Shown here piece after piece: positions 43,952 to 56,854 of a DNA stretch of 64,000 nucleotides. Source of the DNA: Mytilinidion resinicola. Lineage: Eukaryota > Ascomycota > Dothideomycetes > Mytilinidiales > Mytilinidiaceae. Numbering within the stretch: the stretch's first letter is position 1; every line of letters starts with the position of its first letter. Below the pieces are notes generated by a model. The model saw only the letters and a list, made by a program, of their open reading frames with translations. It had not been told where the DNA came from and did not search any database. The translations under genes and the position numbers were made by a program. The stretch lies in contig NW_022985445.1 of the NCBI RefSeq assembly GCF_010093595.1, positions 1,875,713 through 1,939,712 on the forward strand, given 5' to 3'.

Positions 43952-44528
43952 GATGCTGCTGGCCTACTCAGGGGATTGAGGGCGTGGTTTGGGCAGCTTT
44001 AGCAGAGAACTGAGGAAACTTGGGATAGTTGTTTAGTTGTTTCCCGAAACGTGACCAAACAGTACGTCATCGTCGAGTAGTCCGAGGTTCTGCCGGGCAG
44101 CCTCCATTGGCCATAGTACATTCACTTTCCAGGTAACGTGAGAACGCGATGACAGTTCAATCTCGCTAAAGCGGGATACATTCAAAATTACACCAGATGC
44201 AATGCACAATTTGATTTAATGTTCATCGCGTTCTATTCAATGAAGGACTCTTGTCTCTTCAACTCCGCCATGCAGCCAAATGCTCTACACCTTTCATAAA
44301 CCAGGCGGACCCGTACCAGCCTATGGGATATCATAATTCTCCCCCGCCCCCAAATCGCTAGTAATTACAAACCAAACCTCAAAGAAAATGTAGATACAAT
44401 GAAAGGTGGGTATAAACCAGTAACGTGACCAAAAATCGCTAATGAACGTATGCACAGTAAATGACAAGATCTAACTGGAAATGTGATGCAGATAGTTCGT
44501 GGTAGATGGCAGATGCTGAACTTCACGC
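43952..44528. other. Intergenic, nothing recognised
   Basis: A spacer between two minus-strand genes. No ORF or RNA signal is supportable. Confidence 0.5.
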
Positions 44529-47099
44529 TTATACGGCGTAGTTCTCGGCGTGCAAGAAGAGCTCGTCTCTATCCGGGTCGCTCCAGATCTCTTTCTGGAG
44601 TTCGGCGACGGTGTTTGAGACGTCGATGCGCATGGTTGGGGGTCCGCAGACGAAGACGCAGGTTCGACGCCCGAAGTCTTTGCTGAGTTGCTTGAGGGTG
44701 TATGGGATGTCGGGGCGGCCGTACTCGGTGCTCCATCCGTCCTTCTTCTTGACGGCGGCAGGGAGGAAGGCAAACCGCATCAAGTTCTTTTGGAACTCGG
44801 TCGGCGTGCTTGGGAAGCCAAAGTCGAAGCCTGCTGGATTGACAGGCGAGACTTGGTTTCCGGTATTGAGTGCGACGGTGTCAAGACCGCCTGGGATAGC
44901 GGCTTCGAGGGCAGAGGGTACATCGACGCTAAGATTACGATTGCGGCGACGAGCGTGAAGGGGGAGGGTCGGGACAGGTGCGGCGAGGGCGATGGCATTG
45001 GAGTTGGTCAAGGGTTGATTGGTGGAGGGAAGGTTGGTCTTGGGGCCGGCGACACGCACGTGAGCTTGTGGGAGGGCGGTGATGGCATCCTCGTTCTCGG
45101 CGCGAAGTTCCTTTTCGCGGGCCTCGTCGCCAGCGGCCTCGTCTCTTATGAGGGCCGAGTGGCGTTTCGTGGAGAAGCGGGAGTCGCGTTTGTTCGCGAT
45201 GTCTTGGAAGGCGTCGTTGACCTTGTCGTGGAAGTAGAGACTGACTGGACGAGTGGGTGTGCGAGCTGAGACGAGCTGCCCCGTTTGTGTCATACGTTTC
45301 GCGGCAGTGATGTAGAACTCGCAGCGGACCGTGTCAGGTGGTGCGTATTCGCGGCAGATGCGGAGTTCTTCCTTGAACCATTCCATGGTCTCGGGGCGTT
45401 TGAGTGCCCAGATGACGTGAATGTGCTTGGTGACTGCCTTTCCGTCGCGCATGCGCTTGATGAGGTCGAGCAGTTGAGAGACAATGGCCGTGATGCCGCT
45501 ACCGCCGGCAATAAGAACGACGTGGTCGAATGCCTCGATACGTCGTTGCATGCCTCCATAGGGGCCGTCGAGGAAGGCTCGGTAGGTGTGCCAGGGGCCA
45601 TGTTCGATGGCTTTGCGGAGGACCTTCCTGGTGAAGCCTCCGAAGGGGCGGAAGACGAGGACCATGTCTCGGTAGCCTTCACCATACTCAGAGGGGAAAT
45701 CTTCGCTACATAGAGAAGCGATAGTGAAGGGGTGGTTCTCAAAGACCGAGATTCCGGGCATTCTCAAATACACATATTGGCCTGGCCTCCACCGCATCTG
45801 GGTAGGAACTGTAATCTTGATGGCGTTCTCGGGCATTATCGTAACGGCAGCCTCGTCACCGACTAACCATGCCAACTTGAACGGGTTGGTCCAATTGAGG
45901 AAGAACAGGCGGATCAGGTAGGAGGTCAACCAGATTGTAAGCGTAGCCCAGAGATAACTCCAGGATGTAAGGTAATTGCTGCAATGCCAGAAGAGCATTC
46001 CCAAGAAGACAATCGCGACTGGAACGTGGAGAGTGACGAAAAGCTCGTACATCCAATTCCGGAGCTGCGGGAGGGAGTGGACGCAGAGGAAGATCAGAGG
46101 GACCAGCGAGGCGACACCTAGAGAATATTAGACTTTTCCATGCAATATTCGGGAGAGAAACCTACCAGTTCCATAGACGTAGAAATTCCCATTGCCTTTG
46201 AAGAGCGATTGGTAGAATTGCAGGGCACCTTGATCCCATACAGGGGTGATGTAGAATGGAATCGTATGGATGAGACTAAGGAAGAGGCACAAATAGCCTC
46301 CCCATCGATGCAGCACATTCAGACGCTCGTGTCCAATGCCAGTGATCAAGGAGATGATGTTGGCCTTCATGGAGAGTCCCACGATCCAGGGCATCATAGC
46401 AACCGCAAGCATCCCCGCGCGAATCGCCAATGGAGGGCTCCCATAGGCAATGCTTTGCCAGTACAGAGGTTGCGGCACAAAACAGTACAGAGTGACGAAC
46501 ACCAACATGGCAGAAACAATGATAGTGACTGCTAACGATGGGAATACGATAGGTGACCACCCCTTTCGTAACCTGAGCTGGGGAACTGGCCGATAGAAGA
46601 TATATCTGAAAAACGCAATGGTGTAATTTACGGGTCGTAACGAGGACACAGATGACTGCTCCTTTCTCGGCTTTGGCTGCTGCGGTAGGATCCCCGAACT
46701 CGGGAAGAATGACTTGGTGGATTTTGCGGTGTATAGGTTCGCCAGCTCGTAGTCGGTGGGCGAGTTGTTTTCCGAAACTTGTTTCAACTCCTCTTGATGT
46801 AGCACCGTCCTGATCTTGTCGGTAAAAAGATGGTAGTAGCGAAGGAGCGCCGACGCCACCAGTAATATCAAGCAGAAATACACCATCCCCAAGGCATATT
46901 TCCCCGATTTGTTCCATGGATCCCGCGTGTTTGCTTCTATCAAACCCGCCGGACTCGAGCTGTTGTAGGGGATGTTTATGCGTTTCGCCAGTGTTGAAAC
47001 AATCAAGGAAGCCTCCCGCTCGGCAATCGACACCGCATTCTCGAAGCTGTGGAGAGCCTCGCCCGCCCGCCGCGCTACAATCTCTTCAATGGCTGGCAT
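44529..47099 (-). CDS. Ferric-chelate reductase / NOX-like transmembrane oxidoreductase
   Basis: Exon 1 is 47099-46166 and exon 2 is 46117-44529 (intron GTAGGT..CTCTAG), giving 840 residues. Several membrane spans are visible: MVYFCLILLVASALL, SPSLAVTIIVSAML-like text, and two haem helices with His pairs 14 apart (HRWGGYLCLFLSLIH and HVPVAIVFLGMLFWH). The FAD motif is ENHPFTIAS, the NADPH motif is VVLIAGGSGITAIVSQL, and the C-terminal nicotinamide motif is VFVCGPPTMRIDVSN. The order matches fungal ferric reductases that move electrons from cytosolic NADPH to extracellular Fe(III). A low-complexity insertion of about 170 residues lies between the two NADPH motifs. No GATA-type iron-regulatory site was searched systematically. 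Confidence 0.9.
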
Positions 47100-50037
47100 G
47101 GTGTCGAAGTGTGGTGGTTTTCGATTCCTGGGGAGCTCTTATCCAGCTCTTTCGGTGCGTCGTAAGCTTCTGCCGGCAGAAGCTGGAAGTCTCGTCTCTT
47201 TTCAATCCAACGCGAGCTCGACCGCTTAAAGAGTCCTTCGGGTCCTCTACATGCGAGCAGAGCCTGTGCAAAAAGGCTGCGTCAGACGTTGCGGTGTGGG
47301 AATGCGCTCGGACGATGATTGGGGCGCCGGTATGTATGAAGCACCAAAAGCTCGCAACACGTCGGACAGCAGCGTGGACTCCAGTGCAATCGGGGCTTCC
47401 AGTAGATCGGGATAGTCGTCAATTAGCGAGCGCAGAAGATGGCACAAAAGTACGAGAAGAAAAGCAGAGCGGAGAAGTAACGGAAGCACGAAATAGCGAT
47501 AACAGTAGGTACGGGACCCTTGGGCCCTTATGTTCCTGCGCGGGGACGCTCGCATGCAGACATGGATGCTGCCGGCTCGCAGCCAGTGGACGGCCATGGG
47601 CAGCCGCTGGGCCTCGACGGCACTATTGGGTCAAGATAATGTGATGGGACCCTCATCACAGCCCGCCCAGCCTATCCGCCGGGACTGCTCCTCGCCCAGC
47701 GACGTCGCTTGCCCCCCCAGGCAGAAAGCAGCAATCCTTTCGACGCGGGCGACGAGCTCTCTGTCGCGCTCCTCCAACGGGATCGAGACGGCTCGCAGGG
47801 CTCGCCCATGGCGCTATCGAGGAACGGACCGACGACAGGGAGCCCAGGGGCCGCGGCGTGCCCTGGCCAAGCTCCCCCCATCGCCGCCAGCTCGCGGGAG
47901 GCGTTCGCCGTCTTGCATGCGGCACAGCAGCGGACCGGCAACATCATCGAGGTTGTGGTCACCGTCATCGCGTCGCGAGGTTGCACGGCGTCGAGGTTCG
48001 CATGCCCTCCGTTCTGCGGCAGGCTGCCCCTTGCCGGGCACTCATCGTGACCCTCCCGCATACGAAGCTCCCTCGAATCGCGTCGTGAGCCGGTACGACA
48101 CGCGCTCGCAGCCGGCTCCATCAAAACCGCCCGCGCTCGCATGGTGCGCAGTGCCGGTCGAATGAGGGCGCGCTGCTCGAGGGGGAGCTGCGCGGCGGAC
48201 AGCATTTTCACCGCATGAGCAGAAGCACTTGCTGGGGGGGTGAAGTGGGAGCCCGCCAATCACGGCCCCGACGCGATTCCTGGAGAAAGCTGCGCTTGCC
48301 CGCATCGGGATGGCCGGCGCTTAGGACATGTCAAGCTTTTTGGGCGCAGCCCAGATTCTCCACTGTCCGTTTCTGTGCGAGATACCACCCGACCACCACC
48401 CACCGACGGCCTGGGATTGAGTCCGAGAACCTGCGCATGAATTCACACTTGTCTTCCCCGCTGTGATATCGCGACTTCAAACTGGAGAGGTGCTCCTATC
48501 ACCATCATCAGCCGCCGTGGCCGGTTTTGAGACCATCGTGGCCCCCCTTCATCACACCCTCTTGCTTCTCATCTATCCATCCAACATTGATGACCCGCAT
48601 CTCCAAGCGCCGTGGCCCTCCTCCCGACCTCCACGCCCTTGCCCGCCCGGCCCATGATGAAAGCTCCAACCATCCCGCATACCCGCCAGCCCCACAACCC
48701 CAAGCCACGCGCGTCAAACCCCCCTCATCTTTTCCCAGGTCGCACGCGCCCGACCACGCAGCGGTCCACGCGGCGGGGCCTCGATCACCGCGATCAAGAT
48801 GTTGGTTCTTAACCGTTTTAGGTTGGGATCGAGGTCAGGGTAGCCATATGCTTTCTCGAATCTCTCGGCGCTTAGGCGGGTTGGTGTTGTACCTGGTAGG
48901 GCTCACCGAAACCCGGGGATCGCGCGGGCTCCCTTGCTTGACGGAGCCGCTGGGAGACCCGATCCGGCGCCCGCCGCGTTGGGGATCTGTTGGATAGCTC
49001 CGCTGGGTTGGGTTGGGAGGGTTGTAGGCGCTGGATGGCTGAACGCGGTGGGTCTGGCTTGGAGGTTAATGGGTAGTGGGAATGAGTAGTGCGAGTCGTG
49101 AGTGTGAATGGTGAATGCTAGCTTCGGCTTTTGAGTACTATATCGTTTTGAGGGAGGGAGCGTTAGTTCTGCTTGAGTCGTGATCCATCGCTACGTAGAG
49201 CTGAAGAGTCTAGATGAGTTGCACTGCGACAAGGCGGTTAGAGTCGAACCCCGCAGCATGCACTGCTTTTTGCATGTGTATGCAGTATACATAGGGACGA
49301 GCTTGGGGAAATTTGGGGTCCGGGGGTGTTCTTGAGAGTTTCAAGGAAAGGTAGGTGCGTGGGGAGTGAACTAGGTAGAATAAGGGTTTAATGCACGAGA
49401 CTCAGTGCAAACGCATTACCATGAAGGTGGGTTGATATGTATATTCTGTGTAGGCAAATGCTATTCGCATTGCGGAAGTCTATATGAGGTATACCGAAAA
49501 GTGTCCTCCAAGTAGCCGCACTGATTGCGATATCCAGACGACGCATTGACGTACCCAAGCACTTTGGGACAGCCGAGATTCAATAAGTATCGTGACTGCC
49601 GGGAAAGGGTGCAGTAGATGCAGATAGGAAATGTAGGGGAGTGGTGCAAAATAGGAAGCTGGCTATCTCCGCTGCGACGAACGCGAGCAGGCGCTGTCAA
49701 CGCTTGCTAGATATCCGTGTTGCAGTGAAGGCTAATAGGAAAATGGAAAGGAGAAGTGCCGTGCGAGCAGAGTCATGTCTTCGTGGTGCGAAGCCTTCGC
49801 AGACATCGCAAGTGCCTGCTGGATGTCCTCTGGGTGAATACCGACATAAAGATGTAGCCAAAAGTTGCTAGGCAAAGAAAGTAGAAGTAGAAGAAAGAAA
49901 AGGCAAGGACCATTGCCAATGGCGTCAGGCGGCTGATGGCGACCAAACAGGCATCAAACTGCAATAGATGGCATACACCAACTTGAACGTGTTGTGTGAT
50001 TTGCGAGTACGGTTTGCAAGCATGTGGACAGTCGCCT
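47100..50037. other. Long intergenic interval; possible unrecognised gene at 47.5-48.1 kb
   Basis: Nearly 3 kb between the ferric reductase start and the RID stop. The part 47,500-48,500 is GC-rich with overlapping ORFs on both strands, so ORF length alone is not informative. One plus-strand frame (about 47,662-48,050) has protein-like composition (AESSNPFDAGDELSVALLQR, ASSREAFAVLHAAQQRTGNI) but no known domain. The rest, 48,500-50,037, shows nothing. Confidence 0.4.
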
Positions 50038-52784
50038 TCAGTCTTCGGTTAAGTCTACGACTTCGAGAACCTTAAATTGGGAGGAAGATGCGCGGCGGCG
50101 CGACCGAGACTTCGAAGAAGTCGAAGGCTCTTCTATCAGTTCGATACGTGCCCTACCCATGGAATTGCCGATGGACGACGAAATAGTGTAGCTGTTTGTG
50201 TTTGATGGTACAGGCAAGCCCGATCGATACGTGGAAACAGTAGCTCGCGGCGAGAAAGCGGCGCGATTAGGCAGTCTGGTTGCAGTGCGCGCAGTCAGCG
50301 AGCTTTTAAAGCTACGACGTTCAGACAGCGGAGACGAGCTTGTAGAACTGCTCGACTGCGACTTTGGAGGCGTTGGTGCCTCGTCGTCGGTTAGATTAAT
50401 ATGTCTGAGGCCTTTGAGTGGGCTAATGGAAAGGCTACTTTCGTATCCGCTGGACAGAGAACTTGAAGGAGTGGGCGGATCGCCTGTTAGATCCATAGGC
50501 TCAAAATATTGGCCTGAGGCTACTGAGGAGAAACTGAGTCGTCTGCTTGACCGAAAATTCCGCGGTGTCGTGGAATCGCTACTCGGATGTAGAGAAGAGC
50601 CAATTCGACTTAGGGGGCGAGCAGTAGACAAACTGCCAAGGCTCCGTCGATGCTTGCGATCCCTAATGCTCGGTGATGGCGGGGACGAATAGGCTTTTAC
50701 TCCATCGTCGGAATCATCAACTAGGTTGGGGTCTCCTCGGGCGGTGGGTGGTGAATGATAGTAAGAAGGCATTTCCTGCACCTGAGCATCTTCTCCGTCT
50801 GAAACCACTATTGAATATCCTGCCCGGATCTTGCCCTTGTCAAATGCTGTCAGGGTATTGACAATCATTTCGCAAACCAACTTCATATACAGGGAAGGTA
50901 GGGCGTTCCCGACCTGTCGCTTGGCTTCTGTTTCACTTCCAGCAAAACTGTGATAAAGAGGGAGAGTCTGAAGCAGTGCAAGCTCCCGGACAGTGAAGCG
51001 TCTCTTGCCGAGATAGTGATACGGGCATTTGCCTCCGCTTGTGGTGATGGTGGCTTTCAAAAAGATGTTGGGACTGTAAGGAGGTTCGTTGTGTGGTTTC
51101 TTGCTACCCGGTTGGTGGTATTTATCATTCACAGGCGGATCCAAGCTAAGCGGCGACAATGCATCGCTAATCGTTGTGAAAGGCTTGAACCCTGTACCCT
51201 CCTCGCCATGCGTACGCCTCGGCAATGGTGGAAGCGGAAGATCTCGACTGGAAGAAATAGATTAGAGTCAAACATAGAAACAAAAATCCCAAGAAAAGCT
51301 TACCGAGCTGCGATGAGAATTAACCTCGTTCGCCTCTGTGGGACCCCAAAATTCTGCAAGAACTCGCGACGCCATCGCAGGTTATATCCTGCATTCACGA
51401 ACTGGTTGAACAGGAGTTGCAAATAGCCTTCATGGTGAGTAATGAGGCCTGCAGTCTGTTCCAACGTCGCAATGCGTGGATTGCACCTCTTCAGGAGGGG
51501 GCCGATAGTAAATAGGGCATCTATATTGGCCTCGTCATTTGGTCCCATATGCGTGTGAGCCGGTGAAAAGGCCTGGCAAGGCGGAGAGAAATGCATGTGG
51601 TCAATCTCAGGCTTCAGAACGTTGAACCCGGTGGGTGGGAAATCCGCAGCATTCATTTGGAATGACAAGCAGCCTGGGAAGTTTTCACCGTAGGCTTCGC
51701 AAGCAAGTTTGTTGTTGTCAAATCCACAGTAGATCTCCATGTTCGCCATCTGAGCTCCTCTTGAAGCGCCGCCAGCGCCATGAAAGCAATCCGCGAATCT
51801 ATATCTCAATTTCTTTCGTGCGAAGGCGACACGCAATCTCTTTACAGTGCCAGGGGGTTCATTGATTTTCAACGACAAGACTCTCTTTCTAGCGCGTTCA
51901 GATGGGGTTAGAGTTGCGTTAGCTTTCTTTTCGGGATCTTCGACGTCCAAGCAAAATGGATTCTCTTCGCTGCCTTCTCCTCCAGTTGGTGCGCTTCGAT
52001 CTTCGAAAGCATAGTCCGCCTCGTGAGGATACACGCGTCGCTCCTCCCCGGCATATGACTTCCGGGATTTCCTGAGAGCTTCATTACCCCAAGAGACAAC
52101 CTGAACATGCCGACACACTAGGCGTTCATTATCATGTATATGCCGCATTATGTCGCGCCTGATGGTAGACTTGCAGACCACCTGAGTCTGACGAAAACTG
52201 CCATGGGGATAATCGGCATTGGTGATCACTAAATCCCTCTTTCGAACAAGATCTTCAAGTTTGATGTCTTCCATGGCCTGTTCAAAGGCTGGTCTACCAT
52301 CATTTTCGTCGATGCGAAGAATCAGAACTAGCTCGTTGAGCTTTTTTTCGTACGTTCGGCCCATGTACTTTGCGCGACGGAATCTTAGACCACGGAGGAC
52401 GACTTCGTCCGTCTCAAGGTTGCGAATAATGTGTCGAACCCTCAGGAAGTCACCGCTCTGTAGGCCTTGCATTTCATCCTCCCCCCGCTCGAGCTCAACT
52501 GAATCTCCGTGTCGGACAATGAGCCCATCCTGAGTTTTTGCGTAGGCATCTTCTTGGAATGGCAGTCGAATCGGCGCGTTTCGGGTAGGGGTAGTGCGGG
52601 TCTGCTTCTTTGCATCAAGAAGGCTCTGCTTGATTGCTGCCTGCAGGTCTTCATCTTCGGTGTCCCATCCAGTATCATCGTCCTCACGTCCAGAACGCCC
52701 ATATCCAGAATAATCATCTAAGATCTTGGGCATATCCTCATCCTCGTCGTCGGAGATGTCGATCATCTCGCGGTAGCGCACCAT
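50038..52784 (-). CDS. rid: RID-type DNA (cytosine-5) methyltransferase
   Basis: Exon 1 is 52784-51304 and exon 2 is 51244-50038, giving 895 residues. The start is MVRYREMIDISDDED; an upstream in-frame TTG was not used. An acidic N-terminus and a BAH-like region (about 105-190) precede the catalytic domain. Motif I is FADCFHGAGGASRG (about residue 330), motif IV is HFSPPCQAFSPAHTHMGPND, the motif VI region is ATLEQTAGL, motif VIII is GVPQRRTRLI, and motif X is KRQVGNALPSLYM. The SPPCQ-x-FSPAHT loop and EQT-G in place of ENV are typical of the RID/Masc1 group. RID is required for repeat-induced point mutation in Neurospora crassa. The reading frame needs the second AG of CCAGTCGAG as acceptor. 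The C-terminal 250 residues are Ser-rich and end in VVDLTED. Confidence 0.92.
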
Positions 52785-54887
52785 TTTTGATTTCCGAGCG
52801 GTCTTAGAAGTGTGTTTACTGTTTTTGCGGCACAACGTCCTTTCGCGTGTGGGCGATGTCGAAGAGAACTGCCTCCGCCTTTCTAAAGTTAGTCAAGGTA
52901 GCTAGGAGAGGTGGTGCTGGCCAAAAGGTAGATGTAGATAGGTTACGGCTTCACTTACGTAGAATTCGGACGGCAGAGCTGAGCAGGCAGTCGTAGGCTT
53001 AGCCGGCAGGCCGCGTCCCTCAGGTATTTGAGAGGCGCCTTCGGGACGGTTAGACCTAGTGGGGTTGACGAGATCTTGCGTTGTTGTTCACGATGAGAGG
53101 TTGATGTTGAGGATGAGGCTGAAAAGTGGAGTGAAGAGAGTGAAGCGAGTGAGGTAGAGAGGTCGCGATGGAGACGGAAGAAGAGAGCGAAGCGAGGCGT
53201 AGCGGGATAGGCATAGATGCCTCAAACACCAGTACGCGCTGCAGAAGTCTTAGGGGAGCGAAGAAGTAGCCGAGAGAGTACAGAGGTGACAGCTCAGATG
53301 AAGGAGTAGTCACCGAAGAGGTAGGTTGCCGCCAGGACAAACCTACGGGTGAGAGATGCAGAAGACTAGGCAACATGCAGGTCGCCGGGGCAAGACGCGC
53401 ATCATATGCAACATGGACCTTTCCATCTTGCCGATTGCCCTAATGAGCGAGGAAAGATGTTCTTTGGGGAACATCAGCCGCCCAGTACCTGCGAGATAGA
53501 AGCGTGTCCTCTGGACGATACGTTCTATTGGGGTCTAACGTGCTATGATATGGTATACGATGTCTCAAAAAGAAAGAGGCACGAGTGAGGATCGTCCTTC
53601 ATAATGTTTATTCCACTCGCCGGCAAGGCTGCTGGATGCGGGTGTATGTGCAACGATTGATGAGATTTATAGCAAGGGCCAAGCGAACCCGGCACTTTGC
53701 TGCAAAGACCAGTCATGGCAGATAAATTGAAGATGAAAGAGACGTGAAGACACAAGGGAGATTGGGAGGAGTGACAATATGGCGGATGATGATGTTGCAG
53801 ACGTTGGAAGAAGTTGGTGCGCCTCGGGAACTGGCTGGGGTTACACAAACGTCTGATTGGCTGCAGGGAAGACTTCACCTGGGCAGGAAGACATCCATGG
53901 AAGGATGTAAGTAGAATGTGTATCGATGTCGACATAGCTGGTGTGCCGGTAGAATCGTATATGCAATTGATGGCATCGCTCCTCTGCGAACAACTAGAGT
54001 TCTAGTGTGGTTGGAAGAGGAATGGAGTGCAGTCCCATCCGAGAGCCGTAATAGGATGGACAGAATACCCGACAGAAACCGGGAGCCTGTAAACTGACAT
54101 CGCTTGGTGTGTATAATGTTCCCAGCTTTAATTATCCAACCCCGCTAAAGTGCTCTCGAAGTCCATCAGAGGTTGTCTCAGTAGCCATTTACCTTTACAT
54201 AATGCTAGCATCTACAAAGCACGCTACTTCATCTGCGATGTTGGGACAGTGATGCATGGGCGATGCCAAGAGCGGCCGATTTACAGCTACCCGCTGACCG
54301 ATAGCGGCGAACCGTGGAAAAAATTGGACCTCCACCTGGATCAAATATCCCGTCGCCCCCCACTACTCGATTTTTTAACACCATGCTCTACTTCCATGAA
54401 AAATTGGGCCTCAAGCCCCAGAGCACGCGACATCGCCTTCCAATCCTCGACATATTCTGCAATTCGTCGTGGACATGCGCTCTTAGACGGCTGCGCCGCT
54501 TCCCTCACCCCAACCTCCCTTGATCCGCCATCCGCTCAGGACCTCGATGTGAGTGCATTGGCGCTGCTATTCTCTTTCCTCTCCCTTCATGATGATGAAC
54601 TTGTGTATTTTTAAGATGTTAGACTGAGTTATCCTTCGGGAAATGGCATGGAAAGCACTTTTCTGAAATCGACCTTTGGCTCCTCTTGGTACCTCCTCAA
54701 TTACGAGATCACAGCGCTGATATCTATGTAACTAGATCGTCTGGAGACTCCTTCCACATATTTCACCTTCCATCACAGCCACTGGAACTTGTGGACCCGC
54801 GTATCTTACCGGGCTTGAGCGTGGATTTTCCGACTTTGGTCTCTCACTTACAAACTTCCATCCAAAAACCTTCGACCTACAACAGTC
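52785..54887. promoter_or_regulatory. Divergent promoter region between rid and ADE4
   Basis: 2.1 kb between two divergent genes, with no recognisable gene. ORFs at 53056-53376, 53543-53935 and 54150-54614 lack domains and the longest uses no clear ATG context. The interval must hold both promoters. No specific site is claimed. Confidence 0.45.
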
Positions 54888-56854
54888 ATGTGTGGGATAA
54901 TTGGGGTTATTCTGGGTGATACCACATCGACGTCCGCTGCCGTCGAGATCCACGATGTAGGACCAATGAGCATGGAAAGCTGCGAGAGGGTGCTAATTTT
55001 CTTGGATTACAGGCCCTTTACCTTCTTCAACACAGAGGCCAGGATGCCTGCGGTATAGCTACGTGCGCCACGGGTGGTCGCTTCTTCCAGTGCAAGGGAA
55101 ATGGTACGTCGGCTTTTGACTGGGGTTTTGCTTATAATCTAATTCCTCGTAGGAATGGCCTCAAAGGTTTTCCACGATGGCTCCCGCGTGGCAGATTTAC
55201 CCGGCTTCATGGGCCTTGGCCATTTGCGTTACCCTACTGCCGGCTCCAGCGCAAACTCCGAAGCACAGCCTTTCTACGTGAACAGTCCGTATGGAATCTG
55301 TCTCACTCACAACGGCAATCTCATAAACGCACCCGAGCTGCGCGAGTTCCTCGACCAGGACGCACATCGTCACATAAACACGGAAAGCGACTCTGAGTTG
55401 ATGCTCAACATATTTGCCAACGAGTTGAACGAGACCGGCAAGGCTCGTGTGAACGCCAATGACTGCTTTGCGGCATTGGAAAGGATGTACAAACGTTGCG
55501 TAGGAGGATGGGCATGCACTGCTATGCTTGCAGGTACGCGAGACTTGGGATGATATGTTGTCCTAGCTGATTTTTGGAAGGTTACGGACTCATTGGGTTT
55601 CGGGATCCCCACGGGATCCGTCCCATTGTGCTCGGCTCGAAGCCCTCGGAAGGCGGATCAGGAATGGACTACATGATGGCCAGCGAATCTGTTGCCCTCG
55701 TACAGTGCGGCTACAAGGATTTCCAGGACATCAAGCCTGGTGAGGCCGTCATCATTGAGAAGGGCAAGCCACCCGTTTTTCGCCAGGTCCACCCGCAGCT
55801 AGGATATACTCCGGATATCTTCGAATATGTCTACTTCGCCCGCCCGGACACCATCATTGACGGTATCGACGTGGACGAGTCCCGCCGGAACATGGGATTC
55901 AAACTCGCCGAGACTATCAAGAAGCAACTGGGCCCTGAGATCCTCTCTAGCATCGACGTTGTGATGCCCATTCCCGAAACGAGCATCACCTCCGCGCTTT
56001 GCGTCGCTGAAAGACTCGGCATCGAGTACTGCCAAGGTTTCGTGAAGAACCGCTACATATTCCGTACCTTCATAATGCCCTCGCAGAAGCTTCGCCAGAA
56101 GGGCGTCCGCGCTAAGCTCAACGCCATGCGCAAGAAATTCGAAGGCAAAAACGTCCTCCTCGTCGACGACAGCATCGTCCGCGGCACCACCTCCCGCGAA
56201 ATCGTCCTCATGGCCCGCGAGGCCGGCGCAAAGAAAGTCTACTTCTCCTCCTGCGCACCTCCGATCACCAACGCCCACATCTACGGCATCGACCTCGCCT
56301 CAAGCTCAGAACTTATCGCTCACCACCGCGACTCCCAGGCGATCGCCCAAATCATCGGCGCCGACGACGTCGTGTACCAAACCCTGCCCGATCTCGAAGC
56401 CGCCTGCGCCGCCCTCTCGCCCCGCGACCCGAAGACCCAGAAATTCGAGGTCGGCGTCTTCTGCGGCAAGTACGTCACGCCCGTCGACGCGTCCTACTTC
56501 GAACACCTCGAGCGCATCCGCGGCGAGAGCCGCAAACTCAAGGTCATGGAGAGCGCGCGCGAGGCCGTCGTGCAGGGCGTCGCGGGCGAGACGGAGGTCC
56601 GCATGGCGGCGAAAGGCGTGGAGGTGGACCGCCACGGGAACGTCATCCCAGCTGATGGGGGCGATCCCGAGGACTGGCCCACGAATGTTGGACAGTCGAA
56701 TGGCAACGGGAGTGCGGTTGGCAGCGCGAATGGGGCGGCGAGTCGGCCGGGGGATTATGAGACTAGGAGTCGGGTGAATAGTGAGGATCAGGTGCGGGTG
56801 AAGACGAGTCAGGATATTAGTCTTCATAACTTCAATGACTTTGATGGGCATTGA
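54888..56854 (+). CDS. ADE4: Amidophosphoribosyltransferase (Ade4-like)
   Basis: Four exons, 54888-54956, 55013-55103, 55153-55533 and 55581-56854, join in phase to 604 residues. It starts [10 protein letters not shown], so Cys2 is the N-terminal nucleophile after Met removal, as in class II glutamine amidotransferases. The glutaminase half continues with [29 protein letters not shown] and [17 protein letters not shown]. The transferase half has [20 protein letters not shown] and the PRPP loop [18 protein letters not shown] (about residues 370-386). It makes 5-phosphoribosylamine from PRPP and glutamine, the first committed step of purine synthesis. Beyond the normal end, about 80 Ser/Gly/Asn-rich residues form a tail. 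The last intron uses an AAG acceptor. Divergent from rid. Confidence 0.95.

Noticed and set aside
47530..48259. ORFs of 195-211 codons on both strands
   Set aside because: High GC content lengthens ORFs in all frames; no recognisable motif supports any of them individually.
49215..49275. tRNA-like GAGTCGAACCCC sequence
   Set aside because: No acceptor, anticodon or T stem can be paired around it on either strand.
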